Source: Celeribacter neptunius (lineage in GTDB: Bacteria > Pseudomonadota > Alphaproteobacteria > Rhodobacterales > Rhodobacteraceae). From it: a DNA stretch of 64,000 nucleotides. The translations under genes and the position numbers were made by a program. The DNA is taken from assembly GCF_900113955.1 (NCBI RefSeq), contig NZ_FORH01000001.1, forward strand, positions 1,170,395 through 1,234,394, written 5' to 3'. This document shows, in pieces, positions 41,560 through 48,364 of the stretch (position 1 is the first letter of the stretch; each line of letters begins with the position of its first letter). Below the pieces are notes generated by a model that was not told where the DNA came from, made no database searches, and saw only the letters and a program-made list of their open reading frames with translations.

Positions 41560-41973
41560 TTATGGCGCCAGCAGAGCCTCGATGGCCGCGATCTCGTCCT
41601 GACCGGTTTGCAGGGTGATCGCTTCGAGCCGGCGATAATGCGCCAGGACCGCCTCGCCCGTCTCGGTCAGGGACGCCCCGCCGCCGTGCGCGCCACCCCG
41701 GCTGGAGTGCACCAAAGGCAGGCGAAACGCCGTGTTCATCTCTTCGACCAGAGACCAGGCGCGTTTGTAACTCATCGACATGCCCCGCCCGGCGGCAGCG
41801 ATGGAGCCGGTGTCGCGGATGCCCTCCAGCAGATCGGCCTTGCCGGGCCCGAGCATCAAAAGATCGCCAAAATGCAGCCGCAGACGCATACGGATCGGTA
41901 CGGCGTTTCCGGGCGTGTCTTGAGACGTCGCATCGGGCGTCTTTTGGGCGGGCGGGTTTTGGTTATCCTGCAT
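41560..41973 (-). CDS. ModE-like winged-helix regulator (DNA-binding domain only)
   Basis: The 137-residue form holds a ModE-type LysR-like winged helix (RLRLHFGDLLMLGPGKADLLEGI, GSIAAAGRGMSMSYKRAWSLVEEMNTAF, GGAHGGGASLTETGEAVLAHYRRLEA). The molybdate-binding MOP domains of full-length ModE are absent, so it belongs to the short group whose sensing mode is unclear. Its frame extends upstream to 42129; 41973 is preferred because it removes a low-complexity lead without family similarity. It is upstream of modA on the same strand. Confidence 0.8.
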   Translation of the reverse strand: MQDNQNPPAQKTPDATSQDTPGNAVPIRMRLRLHFGDLLMLGPGKADLLEGIRDTGSIAAAGRGMSMSYKRAWSLVEEMNTAFRLPLVHSSRGGAHGGGASLTETGEAVLAHYRRLEAITLQTGQDEIAAIEALLAP

Positions 41974-42191
41974 AGGCGAACTCTGCCCCGCCGCGACGTC
42001 TTGCACAAGCGGGATGATCGCAGCGGGCATCACAGACCGGCCTCTCGCCATGCGCAAAACCCTGCTTAGCCCAGCGGCCCTAAGATTGACGTCCGCACCA
42101 CGCCCCCCTAGGGTTCGCGCGATTTTCATAGCCTAACGCAATGCTTGGAAACATTTTTTTCATTTCACGAACAAACTCGTCAAGGACCACC

Positions 42192-43175
42192 ATGTTAAAG
42201 CCCCTCTCTCTCACCATCTCCTTTTGCCTCTGCCTTGCCCAGCCCGTTTTAGCGCAAGATGACATCAAAGGCGCCCAGGACCACCCGTTGATTTCGCGTA
42301 TGCCCGGCACCGATATTGTCGGCTACCACACGTCTGAGTATCAGGAATTCATGATCGCCACCGGGCCGCTCACCCCGGGGGAAGACCTCCCGCCGGTCGA
42401 GCGGTTCGAGGGGACATCGACCACCCTGACCTATCGTGCACAAGAGAAGTCTCTCTCTGCGCTCGCGATCTACCGCAATTTCGAGAAAGCCTTTGAGCAA
42501 GCCGGGTTCGAACCGGAGTTCACCTGCAAATCCGACGCAGAATGTGGCGACCGCTTCGTACGCCAACTCTACTGGTATGGCGATCCGCAACGTCACGGAC
42601 AAAATCCCTATCTGGGTGCACCGAACCGGCATGGTGACGACGAAACCTATTTCTACTGGTCCGGCACCGGCGAGGCCGAGGACGGCACCTATATCATCTC
42701 GCTTTTGGTGGCGCAGCACACGGCGATGAATTTCCCGGCCAGCATCGTGCTCGACATCAGCCAGACCGAGGCGTTGAATGACAAACGGATCAGCATCAAC
42801 CTCGAAGGCCTGACCGACGATATGGAAAAAGACGGGCATGTGGTGCTCGACGGGCTGTTTTTCGACTTCGACAAATCGACCCTGACCGAAGCCTCCGCGC
42901 CTGCACTTGAGGTCATCGCCGAATATCTCGGCAACCATACCGACAAGAGCTTTTACGTCGTGGGCCACACGGATAGCCAAGGCGCTCTGGCCTACAATCG
43001 CGATCTGAGCGAGGCGCGCGCCGAGGCGGTCAGCGCCGCCCTCTCTGGCCAATATGGCATCGACAGTGCCCGCCTGACGCCCTACGGCGCGGGGCCCGTG
43101 GCGCCGGTGACCAGCAACGCGACCGACGCCGGACGCGCCAAGAACCGGCGGGTGGAGCTTGTGCTTCAGGAGTGA
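42192..43175 (+). CDS. OmpA family protein
   Basis: The 327-residue protein has a signal peptide (MLKPLSLTISFCLCLAQPVLA) and a C-terminal OmpA-like peptidoglycan-binding domain (FFDFDKSTLTEASAPALEVIAEYLGNH, VVGHTDSQGALAYNRDLSEARAEAV, LTPYGAGPVAPVTSNATDAGRAKNRRVEL), with the Asp and Arg residues that contact diaminopimelate. The N-terminal 200 residues hold a YHTSEYQEF-type domain with two cysteines (CKSDAEC), seen with OmpA domains in Rhodobacteraceae. It probably tethers the outer envelope to peptidoglycan. Confidence 0.88.
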   Translation: MLKPLSLTISFCLCLAQPVLAQDDIKGAQDHPLISRMPGTDIVGYHTSEYQEFMIATGPLTPGEDLPPVERFEGTSTTLTYRAQEKSLSALAIYRNFEKAFEQAGFEPEFTCKSDAECGDRFVRQLYWYGDPQRHGQNPYLGAPNRHGDDETYFYWSGTGEAEDGTYIISLLVAQHTAMNFPASIVLDISQTEALNDKRISINLEGLTDDMEKDGHVVLDGLFFDFDKSTLTEASAPALEVIAEYLGNHTDKSFYVVGHTDSQGALAYNRDLSEARAEAVSAALSGQYGIDSARLTPYGAGPVAPVTSNATDAGRAKNRRVELVLQE

Positions 43176-43199
43176 CCGGGGCGCGGCGTTGGAGCTTTG

Positions 43200-43231
43200 A
43201 AGGGCTGGCCGATAAAAAGGTCAGCCCTTTT
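43200..43231 (+). terminator. Terminator after OmpA-like gene
   Basis: AAGGGCTGGCC / GGTCAGCCCTT (one G-U pair) with an eight-base loop and TTTT follows the OmpA-like gene by 24 bp. Confidence 0.85.
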
Positions 43232-43293
43232 AACATTATTTCGCGAGCCTGCCTGCCCGCGACATTTTATTCACGCGTTCGGGCGTTTTGCGG

Positions 43294-43322
43294 TTGACGC
43301 TTTCTGCGGGCGCACATAATGT
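43294..43322 (+). promoter_or_regulatory. Sigma-70-type promoter of the ilv operon
   Basis: TTGACG, a 17-bp spacer and TAATGT lie just ahead of the leader peptide. The transcript would start near 43329-43332, giving a leader RNA of about 120 bases before the attenuator ends. Confidence 0.65.
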
Positions 43323-43349
43323 CGCCGCACCAACAAAGGATCTAACGCC

Positions 43350-43397
43350 ATGATGGGCATTCTTGTACTTGTAGGGACGACGCGCATGGGCCGGTGA
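43350..43397 (+). CDS. ilv leader peptide (15 aa)
   Basis: The frame reads Met-Met-Gly-Ile-Leu-Val-Leu-Val-Gly-Thr-Thr-Arg-Met-Gly-Arg-stop, with AAAGGA at 43335-43340. Five consecutive Ile/Leu/Val codons are the hallmark of branched-chain amino acid attenuation. Ribosome stalling at these codons would change folding of the RNA that follows, including the terminator at 43423-43451. Confidence 0.8.
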   Translation: MMGILVLVGTTRMGR

Positions 43398-43451
43398 CGG
43401 TTGACCATAATGGATCCCATGCGCCCCCGATTAAACACCGGGGGCTTTTTT
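43382..43451 (+). promoter_or_regulatory. ilv attenuator (antiterminator and terminator hairpins)
   Basis: GCGCATGGG (43382-43390, inside the leader peptide) pairs perfectly with CCCATGCGC (43416-43424). The terminator follows: GCCCCCG (43423-43429) pairs with CGGGGGC (43439-43445) and is followed by six T. The two stems share bases 43423-43424, so they compete. A ribosome finishing the leader would cover 43382-43390 and free the terminator; stalling at Ile/Leu/Val codons would allow the first stem. The terminator is 115 bp upstream of ilvB. Confidence 0.75.
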
Positions 43452-43565
43452 GTAGCCAAAGCTCAAGAGCCGAAGCGCCCCCGAAGACAAGACCCGACAG
43501 GCAGATCCCGAGATGCCACGGCCCATAATGGCCACAACGAATTGACGCGTGAGACGGAGAGTAAA

Positions 43566-45314
43566 ATGACACGTCAGATGACCGGAGCAAAAATGGTGGT
43601 CCAGGCCCTGAAAGATCAGGGTGTGGACACGGTATTTGGCTACCCGGGGGGCGCTGTCCTTCCGATTTATGACGAGATTTTCCAGCAAAATGACATCCGT
43701 CATATTCTGGTCCGTCACGAACAGGCCGCGCTCCATGCCGCCGAGGGCTATGCCCGCTCCACCGGCAAGCCGGGCGTGGCGCTGGTGACCTCGGGTCCCG
43801 GCGCGACCAATGCGGTCACCGGTCTCACGGATGCTCTGCTCGACTCGATCCCGCTGGTGGTCTTCTCCGGTCAGGTTCCGACCTTCATGATCGGCACCGA
43901 CGGGTTCCAGGAGGCCGACACCGTCGGCATCACCCGGCCCTGCACCAAGCACAACTGGCTGGTCAAGGACACCGATCAGCTGGCGGATACGATCCATCAG
44001 GCCTTTCATGTCGCCACCTCCGGCCGTCCCGGCCCGGTGCTGATCGACCTGCCGAAGGACGTGCAATTCGCCGATGGCGAATACACCCCGCCGGCCAAGG
44101 CCAAGATCAGCCATTACCAGCCGAAGGTGAAAGCCTCGATCGAAGAGATCACCGATATCGTGGCTCTGATCGAGAAGGCCGAGCGCCCGGTGTTCTACAC
44201 CGGTGGCGGCGTGATCAACTCCGGCCCCGGTGCCGCGATGCTGTTGCGCGAACTGGTCGATGCCACAGGCTTCCCGATCACCTCGACCCTGATGGGTCTG
44301 GGCGCCTATCCGGCCTCGGGCAAACAGTGGCTCGGCATGCTCGGCATGCATGGTCTCTACGAGGCCAACATGGCGATGCATGGCTGCGACCTGATGATCA
44401 ACATCGGCGCCCGCTTCGATGACCGGATCACCGGGCGGATTCAGGATTTCTCTCCGAATTCCAAGAAGATCCACATCGATATCGACCCGTCTTCGATCAA
44501 CAAGATCATCCGCGTCGACCTGCCGGTGATCGGCGATGTCGGCCATGTGCTCGAAGACATTCTCAAGGTCTGGAAATCCCGCGGCCGCAAGACCGCCGAT
44601 GTTTCCGCCTGGCAAAAACAGATCGACGAGTGGCGCGCGGTGCGTTGCCTGACCTACAAGAATTCCGGCAGCGTGATCAAACCGCAATATGCGTTGCAGC
44701 GCTTCGAGGAACTGACCAAGGGCATGGATCGCTACATTACCACGGAAGTGGGCCAGCACCAGATGTGGGCGGCGCAATTTCTGGGCTTCGAAGATCCGAA
44801 CCGCTGGATGACCTCCGGCGGCCTGGGCACCATGGGCTATGGTTTCCCCGCCTCGATCGGCGTGCAGCTGGCGCATCCGGAAAGCCTCGTGGTGAACATC
44901 GCCGGTGAGGCCTCCTGGCTGATGAATATGCAGGAAATGGGCACCGCGATTCAATATCGCCTGCCGGTGAAACAGTTCATCCTGAACAACGAACGTTTGG
45001 GCATGGTGCGCCAGTGGCAACAGCTCCTGCACGGTGAGCGGTATAGCTCGTCCTGGTCCGAGGCGCTGCCTGACTTTGTCAAATTGGCCGAAGCTTTCGG
45101 CGCGAAAGGCATCCAGTGTTCCGATCCGAAGGATTTGGATGACGCCATCATGGAGATGATCAACTATGACGGTCCGGTGATCTTCGATTGCCTCGTCGAG
45201 AAACATGAGAACTGTTTCCCGATGATCCCCTCGGGCAAGCCGCACAATGAGATGCTCTTGGGCGACGCCTCGACCGACGGCGCGATCAAATCCGACGGCG
45301 CGGTGCTGGTCTGA
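43566..45314 (+). CDS. ilvB: Acetolactate (acetohydroxyacid) synthase large subunit
   Basis: The 582-residue enzyme condenses pyruvate with pyruvate or 2-oxobutyrate, the first common step to valine, leucine and isoleucine. It is TPP-, Mg- and FAD-dependent: catalytic E52 is in VRHEQAALHAAEG, the FAD domain is central, and the TPP/Mg motif is at 'GEASWLMNMQEMGTAIQY', where Glu stands in the position usually occupied by Asp in G-D-x-S. GGAGAG precedes the ATG at 43566. The 23-codon frame and ilvN follow. Expression is likely attenuated by the leader described above. Confidence 0.95.
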   Translation: MTRQMTGAKMVVQALKDQGVDTVFGYPGGAVLPIYDEIFQQNDIRHILVRHEQAALHAAEGYARSTGKPGVALVTSGPGATNAVTGLTDALLDSIPLVVFSGQVPTFMIGTDGFQEADTVGITRPCTKHNWLVKDTDQLADTIHQAFHVATSGRPGPVLIDLPKDVQFADGEYTPPAKAKISHYQPKVKASIEEITDIVALIEKAERPVFYTGGGVINSGPGAAMLLRELVDATGFPITSTLMGLGAYPASGKQWLGMLGMHGLYEANMAMHGCDLMINIGARFDDRITGRIQDFSPNSKKIHIDIDPSSINKIIRVDLPVIGDVGHVLEDILKVWKSRGRKTADVSAWQKQIDEWRAVRCLTYKNSGSVIKPQYALQRFEELTKGMDRYITTEVGQHQMWAAQFLGFEDPNRWMTSGGLGTMGYGFPASIGVQLAHPESLVVNIAGEASWLMNMQEMGTAIQYRLPVKQFILNNERLGMVRQWQQLLHGERYSSSWSEALPDFVKLAEAFGAKGIQCSDPKDLDDAIMEMINYDGPVIFDCLVEKHENCFPMIPSGKPHNEMLLGDASTDGAIKSDGAVLV

Positions 45315-45385
45315 TGAAACGCATCGGGAAATTCATCCGCCGGGCTCTGGCCGCGCTCGTCGCGACCTGGGGTCTGGCCGGGTGA
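45314..45385 (+). CDS. Possible 23-aa peptide between ilvB and ilvN
   Basis: The ATG overlaps the ilvB stop (TGATG), so ribosomes could re-initiate. The peptide, MKRIGKFIRRALAALVATWGLAG, is basic and amphipathic or membrane-active in character. It has no ribosome site of its own beyond coupling. Whether it is translated for function or only bridges ribosomes to ilvN is unclear. Confidence 0.4.
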   Translation: MKRIGKFIRRALAALVATWGLAG

Positions 45386-45440
45386 GCCCAGAAAATACTG
45401 AGATATTCGCCACGCCGAGCGTGGAATAAGGGAGAAAAAC

Positions 45441-46007
45441 ATGTCCGCCCTACGTATCGAACAAGGCTCCACGAGCCATTCCGCCTATGACCTTCGCGAC
45501 TACCATGCCGAAGTGATCGAGAAACACACGCTGGCCGTTCTGGTCGACAACGAGGCCGGTGTTCTGGCCCGGGTGATCGGGCTGTTTTCCGGCCGCGGTT
45601 TCAATATCGAAAGCCTGACGGTGGCCGAGGTGAACCATGAGAACCACCTGTCGCGGATCACTATCGTCACCACCGGCACCCGCGACGTGATCGAACAGAT
45701 CAAGGCGCAGGTCGGCCGCATCGTTCCCGTGCATGATGTGCATGACCTGACCGTCGAGGGCCCGTCGATCGAGCGCGAACTGGCGCTATTCAAGGTCGAA
45801 GGCACCGGCAACAACCGCATCGAGGCGCTGCGTCTGGCCGAGATCTTCCGCGCCAATGTGGTCGACTCGACCCTGGAGAGCTTCGTCTTCGAGATGACCG
45901 GCACCTCGGAAAAGATCGACGCTTTCGCCGATCTGATGCGGCCTCTGGGGCTGGTCGAAACCGCGCGCACCGGCGTCGCGGCGCTGGCCCGCGGCAGTGC
46001 GATCTGA
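45441..46007 (+). CDS. ilvN: Acetolactate synthase small (regulatory) subunit
   Basis: The 188-residue protein has an N-terminal ACT domain (HTLAVLVDNEAGVLARVIGLFSGRGFNIESLTV, residues about 29-100) and the C-terminal ALS_ss_C domain (ELALFKVEGTGNNRIEALRLAEIFRANVVDS). It stimulates the large subunit and confers valine inhibition. GGGAGAAAA precedes the ATG. It follows ilvB by 126 bp, with the small coupled frame between, and is closed by a terminator. Confidence 0.95.
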   Translation: MSALRIEQGSTSHSAYDLRDYHAEVIEKHTLAVLVDNEAGVLARVIGLFSGRGFNIESLTVAEVNHENHLSRITIVTTGTRDVIEQIKAQVGRIVPVHDVHDLTVEGPSIERELALFKVEGTGNNRIEALRLAEIFRANVVDSTLESFVFEMTGTSEKIDAFADLMRPLGLVETARTGVAALARGSAI

Positions 46008-46037
46008 TCACAGCCCCCTGCCCGAGACCCAATCACA

Positions 46038-46069
46038 GCCCTCGCGTGAACATCGCGGGGGCTTTTTTT
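46038..46069 (+). terminator. Terminator of the ilv operon
   Basis: GCCCTCGCG / CGCGGGGGC (one G-U pair) with a seven-base loop is followed by seven T, 30 bp after the ilvN stop. Confidence 0.88.
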
Positions 46070-46137
46070 GTACGCTCCGTTCCTTTGCGCCCCACTCCTT
46101 TGCGGTTCGTTCCGGCGTGCCTCGGCGCGTTCCCCGG

Positions 46138-46932
46138 TCAGCTCAGCGGCGCATATCGGTCGAAATAGCCCCGCAGAAGCGGCGACAGCTCCGCACGCTC
46201 ATGCATTCCGAGCGCGCACCGCGCCGCCATCACCGCCGCGCAATCGGGCTCCAGCCGCTCCAGCAGGATCGGCGATGGGATCAACACATCCTGGGTCGAC
46301 AGGGAGGTCCCGAAATAGAATTTCGGATTGCCGAGATACCTGGATTCGAACCCGCCCAGGACCATGATCGAGGTTTGCTCCATCGAGATCACGAAGGAAA
46401 AGCCGAGCAATTGCCGGAACACCAGGCCGCGGAAACGGCGCTTTCCGGGTTTGCGCCCGAGACCGATGCGGGTGCTGGCATCGACCGGCGTATAGCCGCG
46501 GATGCGGGCGACATCGAGCTCATCCCGGCTCAGCGCGAACATCGAACAATGGATCGCCCCGGGATTGAAAGAGGACACCCGCCGATACAGATAGACCCCG
46601 CTGGGCAAGATGTCCTCGGGCACCTCCAATGCCCCGACCCCCGACAGGAGCGACGTCAGTTCGCGCAGCGCGCCGGTCTGTCGGCAGGGCTCGCGCAATG
46701 CGTCGAGCGGCTCGAGCAGGATACGGGCATCCACATCGAAATAGCTGCAAATCCGGTCGAGCACATCGGGGCGCGGAAAGGCCTCGGCATGAAGATATCT
46801 GTTGAATTGGGTGCGATTGACCCCCAGCTCTCGACAGAGCTGCGAGACAGATTGCGCATCCGCCGCGAGACGGCGCAAATTTTCGCCAAACACCTGGCGC
46901 AGCTGCGCAGGAGATAATTCTCCCCGTTGCAC
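46138..46932 (-). CDS. Helix-turn-helix transcriptional regulator with a C-terminal sensing-like domain
   Basis: The 264-residue protein begins at GTG 46932, behind GGGGGAGGAG, rather than at ATG 46959. An XRE-type helix-turn-helix is at residues about 8-65 (LRQVFGENLRRLAADAQSVSQLCRELGVNRTQFNRYLHAEAFPRPDVLDRICSYF). The remaining 190 residues are a beta-rich domain (LPSGVYLYRRVSSFNPGAIHCSMFAL, RFRGLVFRQLLGFSFVISME) of unknown ligand. It is common as a stand-alone regulator in Rhodobacteraceae, with no assigned targets. The gene ends close to the ilv terminator on the opposite strand. Confidence 0.8.
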   Translation of the reverse strand: MQRGELSPAQLRQVFGENLRRLAADAQSVSQLCRELGVNRTQFNRYLHAEAFPRPDVLDRICSYFDVDARILLEPLDALREPCRQTGALRELTSLLSGVGALEVPEDILPSGVYLYRRVSSFNPGAIHCSMFALSRDELDVARIRGYTPVDASTRIGLGRKPGKRRFRGLVFRQLLGFSFVISMEQTSIMVLGGFESRYLGNPKFYFGTSLSTQDVLIPSPILLERLEPDCAAVMAARCALGMHERAELSPLLRGYFDRYAPLS

Positions 46933-47295
46933 GTTCTCCTCCCCCTGGAAACATGTCACTCAACATTCACCGACAATACACCTCGGTTGACCTCTCGCAT
47001 CGTCACCGCCAAGGCGGCTGCCCTTCCCAGATGTCTTCACGGCGGGACCGGCCCAGCCGCCAGAGCAAAGGGGAGCGCGCCATCTGACATGCGCTTCGAA
47101 TATGCGAGGTTCTGCCGATTATGTGCGAAGACCGCCACCTTTGATACAGTTTTATGTCACACCCGCCAAAGAGGGACGCAATTGACGCCAGATAGCGTCA
47201 TCTCCTCCTCCCGCTGACACATAAGCGAGAATTCCCCAACCTGCTGGCCTGTGCTATCTTTAGTCGCTCTTTGTGAGCCGTTCCTGTGAGTTTTG
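46933..47295. other. Divergent region between HTH gene and 86-aa gene
   Basis: The 363-bp gap has no supported gene. It contains TGACGC-CAGATA-GCGTCA (47183-47200), a perfect 6-bp-arm inverted repeat, which could be an operator for the 86-residue gene or the HTH gene. Confidence 0.5.
47183..47200. promoter_or_regulatory. Inverted repeat TGACGC-N6-GCGTCA
   Basis: The repeat lies about 100 bp ahead of the 86-residue gene and is preceded by A/T to make TTGACGC, so it also overlaps a possible -35 hexamer. Binder unknown. Confidence 0.45.
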
Positions 47296-47553
47296 ATGAT
47301 GGATGGTATTGTTCTCTGGGTAGATGCCGAGTCTGACAAAGCCATGATCTGGTGCAGCGACCATGGCGATCTGGCCTATGTGTCCAGTGCGGAGGCCCTT
47401 GTCGGCACCACCACCATGCCCGAGGTTGGTACGATGGTTTCGATCAAGACCCGTATCGTGAACGGCATTCGCTTCTGCTATCAACTCACCCCGCTGCAAC
47501 GCAATGCCGCCCCGGAGCTGGCCCAGGCTCTGCGCAATATCGCGGCCGCCTGA
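47296..47553 (+). CDS. Small conserved-type protein, possibly OB/cold-shock-like (85 aa)
   Basis: The protein begins with two Met codons and is beta-rich: 'GIVLWVDAESDKAMIWCSDHGDLAYVSS', then 'PEVGTMVSIKTRIVNGIRFCYQLTPL', and an Ala-rich C-terminal helix. Strand spacing resembles a small nucleic-acid-binding beta barrel like the cold-shock fold, but the RNP motifs are not obvious. The ribosome site is poor. Coding bias is good. No named family is recognised. Confidence 0.65.
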   Translation: MMDGIVLWVDAESDKAMIWCSDHGDLAYVSSAEALVGTTTMPEVGTMVSIKTRIVNGIRFCYQLTPLQRNAAPELAQALRNIAAA

Positions 47554-47702
47554 ACATTTTGCCCGGACAGGTCCGCGACCGGCACAGAACCCTATGGGGG
47601 CTGCCCTATGGGGACATTGACCTATTGGAAGACTGTTTCTGCGGACATTCGGCCGATGGCGGGACCAAGACCCGCACACGCGCGTGTGCGAGCTCAATCC
47701 AC

Positions 47703-47734
47703 AAGACAAAGCAGCGATAAGACAAAGCAGCGAC
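47703..47734. repeat. Tandem 16-bp direct repeat
   Basis: AAGACAAAGCAGCGAY is present twice in succession, with one difference at the last base. Confidence 0.65.
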
Positions 47735-47759
47735 GAAGGGCCCCTGAGGTTCGCGGATC
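47735..47759. repeat. 25-bp repeat, copy 1
   Basis: This copy matches 47889-47913 at 24 of 25 positions. It contains one arm of the nrdJ terminator (GGGCCCC) but lacks the other arm, so it looks like a partial duplication of the terminator region. Confidence 0.6.
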
Positions 47760-47871
47760 AACCTGTAGTCCGCAGGACTGTCACGCCCGTCCCCACCCGC
47801 ACCACACAGGCGGCAGGGGATTTCGAATGAAATCTCCCGAGAGCCGGAGAGCCTCAACCCCTCGCTGCCAC

Positions 47872-47898
47872 AAGAAAAAAGGGGCCCCGAAGGGCCCC
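47872..47898 (-). terminator. Terminator of the nrdJ operon
   Basis: On the minus strand GGGGCCC-TTCG-GGGCCCC is a hairpin with a stable UUCG-type loop, followed by TTTTTTC. It lies about 185 bp downstream of the last gene. Confidence 0.85.
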
Positions 47899-47913
47899 TG
47901 AGGTTCGCTGATC
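47889..47913. repeat. 25-bp repeat, copy 2
   Basis: Partner of 47735-47759 with one mismatch. It overlaps the nrdJ terminator. Confidence 0.6.
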
Positions 47914-48015
47914 GGGCTCCTATTGATACCGCCCGGTAGATTTTATGCCTGCGGCCCGATCCGCGTCGGGAGCGAACGCATCCGCTCCTGAAAGGTGTCC
48001 GTAGACCCCCTGTTC

Positions 48016-48074
48016 AGGACCTTCCGGGTCGAATGGAAGGTCCTCACCCCGTTTCGCCGGTCAGGCGGCGAAAC
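48016..48074 (-). other. Two tandem perfect hairpins after the nrdJ operon
   Basis: AGGACCTTCC / GGAAGGTCCT (48016-48044) and GTTTCGCCG / CGGCGAAAC (48051-48074) are perfect 10- and 9-bp stems directly after the 86-residue nrdJ-linked gene. Neither has a long U tract, so mRNA stabilisation is as likely as termination. Confidence 0.55.
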
Positions 48075-48082
48075 GTATTCCT

Positions 48083-48343
48083 TTAGTGCAGCACCCGTCC
48101 CGCAGAGCTCATCACCGCGAGCGTCGCCTTGCACCCCTGCGTGCCTTCGGCGCGATAGTCCTGCACCGAATAGCTCACGCTCAGCGACGGAACGCCCAGG
48201 ATCGATACCGCCTGGCTGCGGTCGAAGGCGTCCGCGAGGGCACCGACCACATTATGGCCGAACTCCACCTCGAGCACATTGCCCCGCATGGTCACCCGAT
48301 CTGCGGCGCAGAGCCGTCCGGCGATATCGAAAACCAGTTCCAT
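48083..48343 (-). CDS. Small protein downstream of nrdJ (86 aa)
   Basis: The protein is beta/alpha (MELVFDIAGRLCAADRVTMRGNVLEVEFGHNVVGALADAFDRSQAVSIL, written here only in part) and ends with a short 'SSAGRVLH' tail. It starts 21 bp after the nrdJ stop and is probably co-transcribed. I recognise it only as a familiar downstream neighbour of class II reductases in this family of bacteria; its role is unknown. Confidence 0.7.
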   Translation of the reverse strand: MELVFDIAGRLCAADRVTMRGNVLEVEFGHNVVGALADAFDRSQAVSILGVPSLSVSYSVQDYRAEGTQGCKATLAVMSSAGRVLH

Positions 48344-48364
48344 TTCAGTCTCCTTACACCCGGC

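Larger units (their letters stand above)
47554..48082. other. Region between 86-aa gene and the nrdJ operon: repeats and 3' structures
   Basis: No gene is supported. The 529 bp hold two tandem 16-bp repeats (47703-47734), a dispersed 25-bp repeat (47735-47759 and 47889-47913), a strong terminator and two perfect hairpins at the 3' side of the nrdJ operon. Confidence 0.6.
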
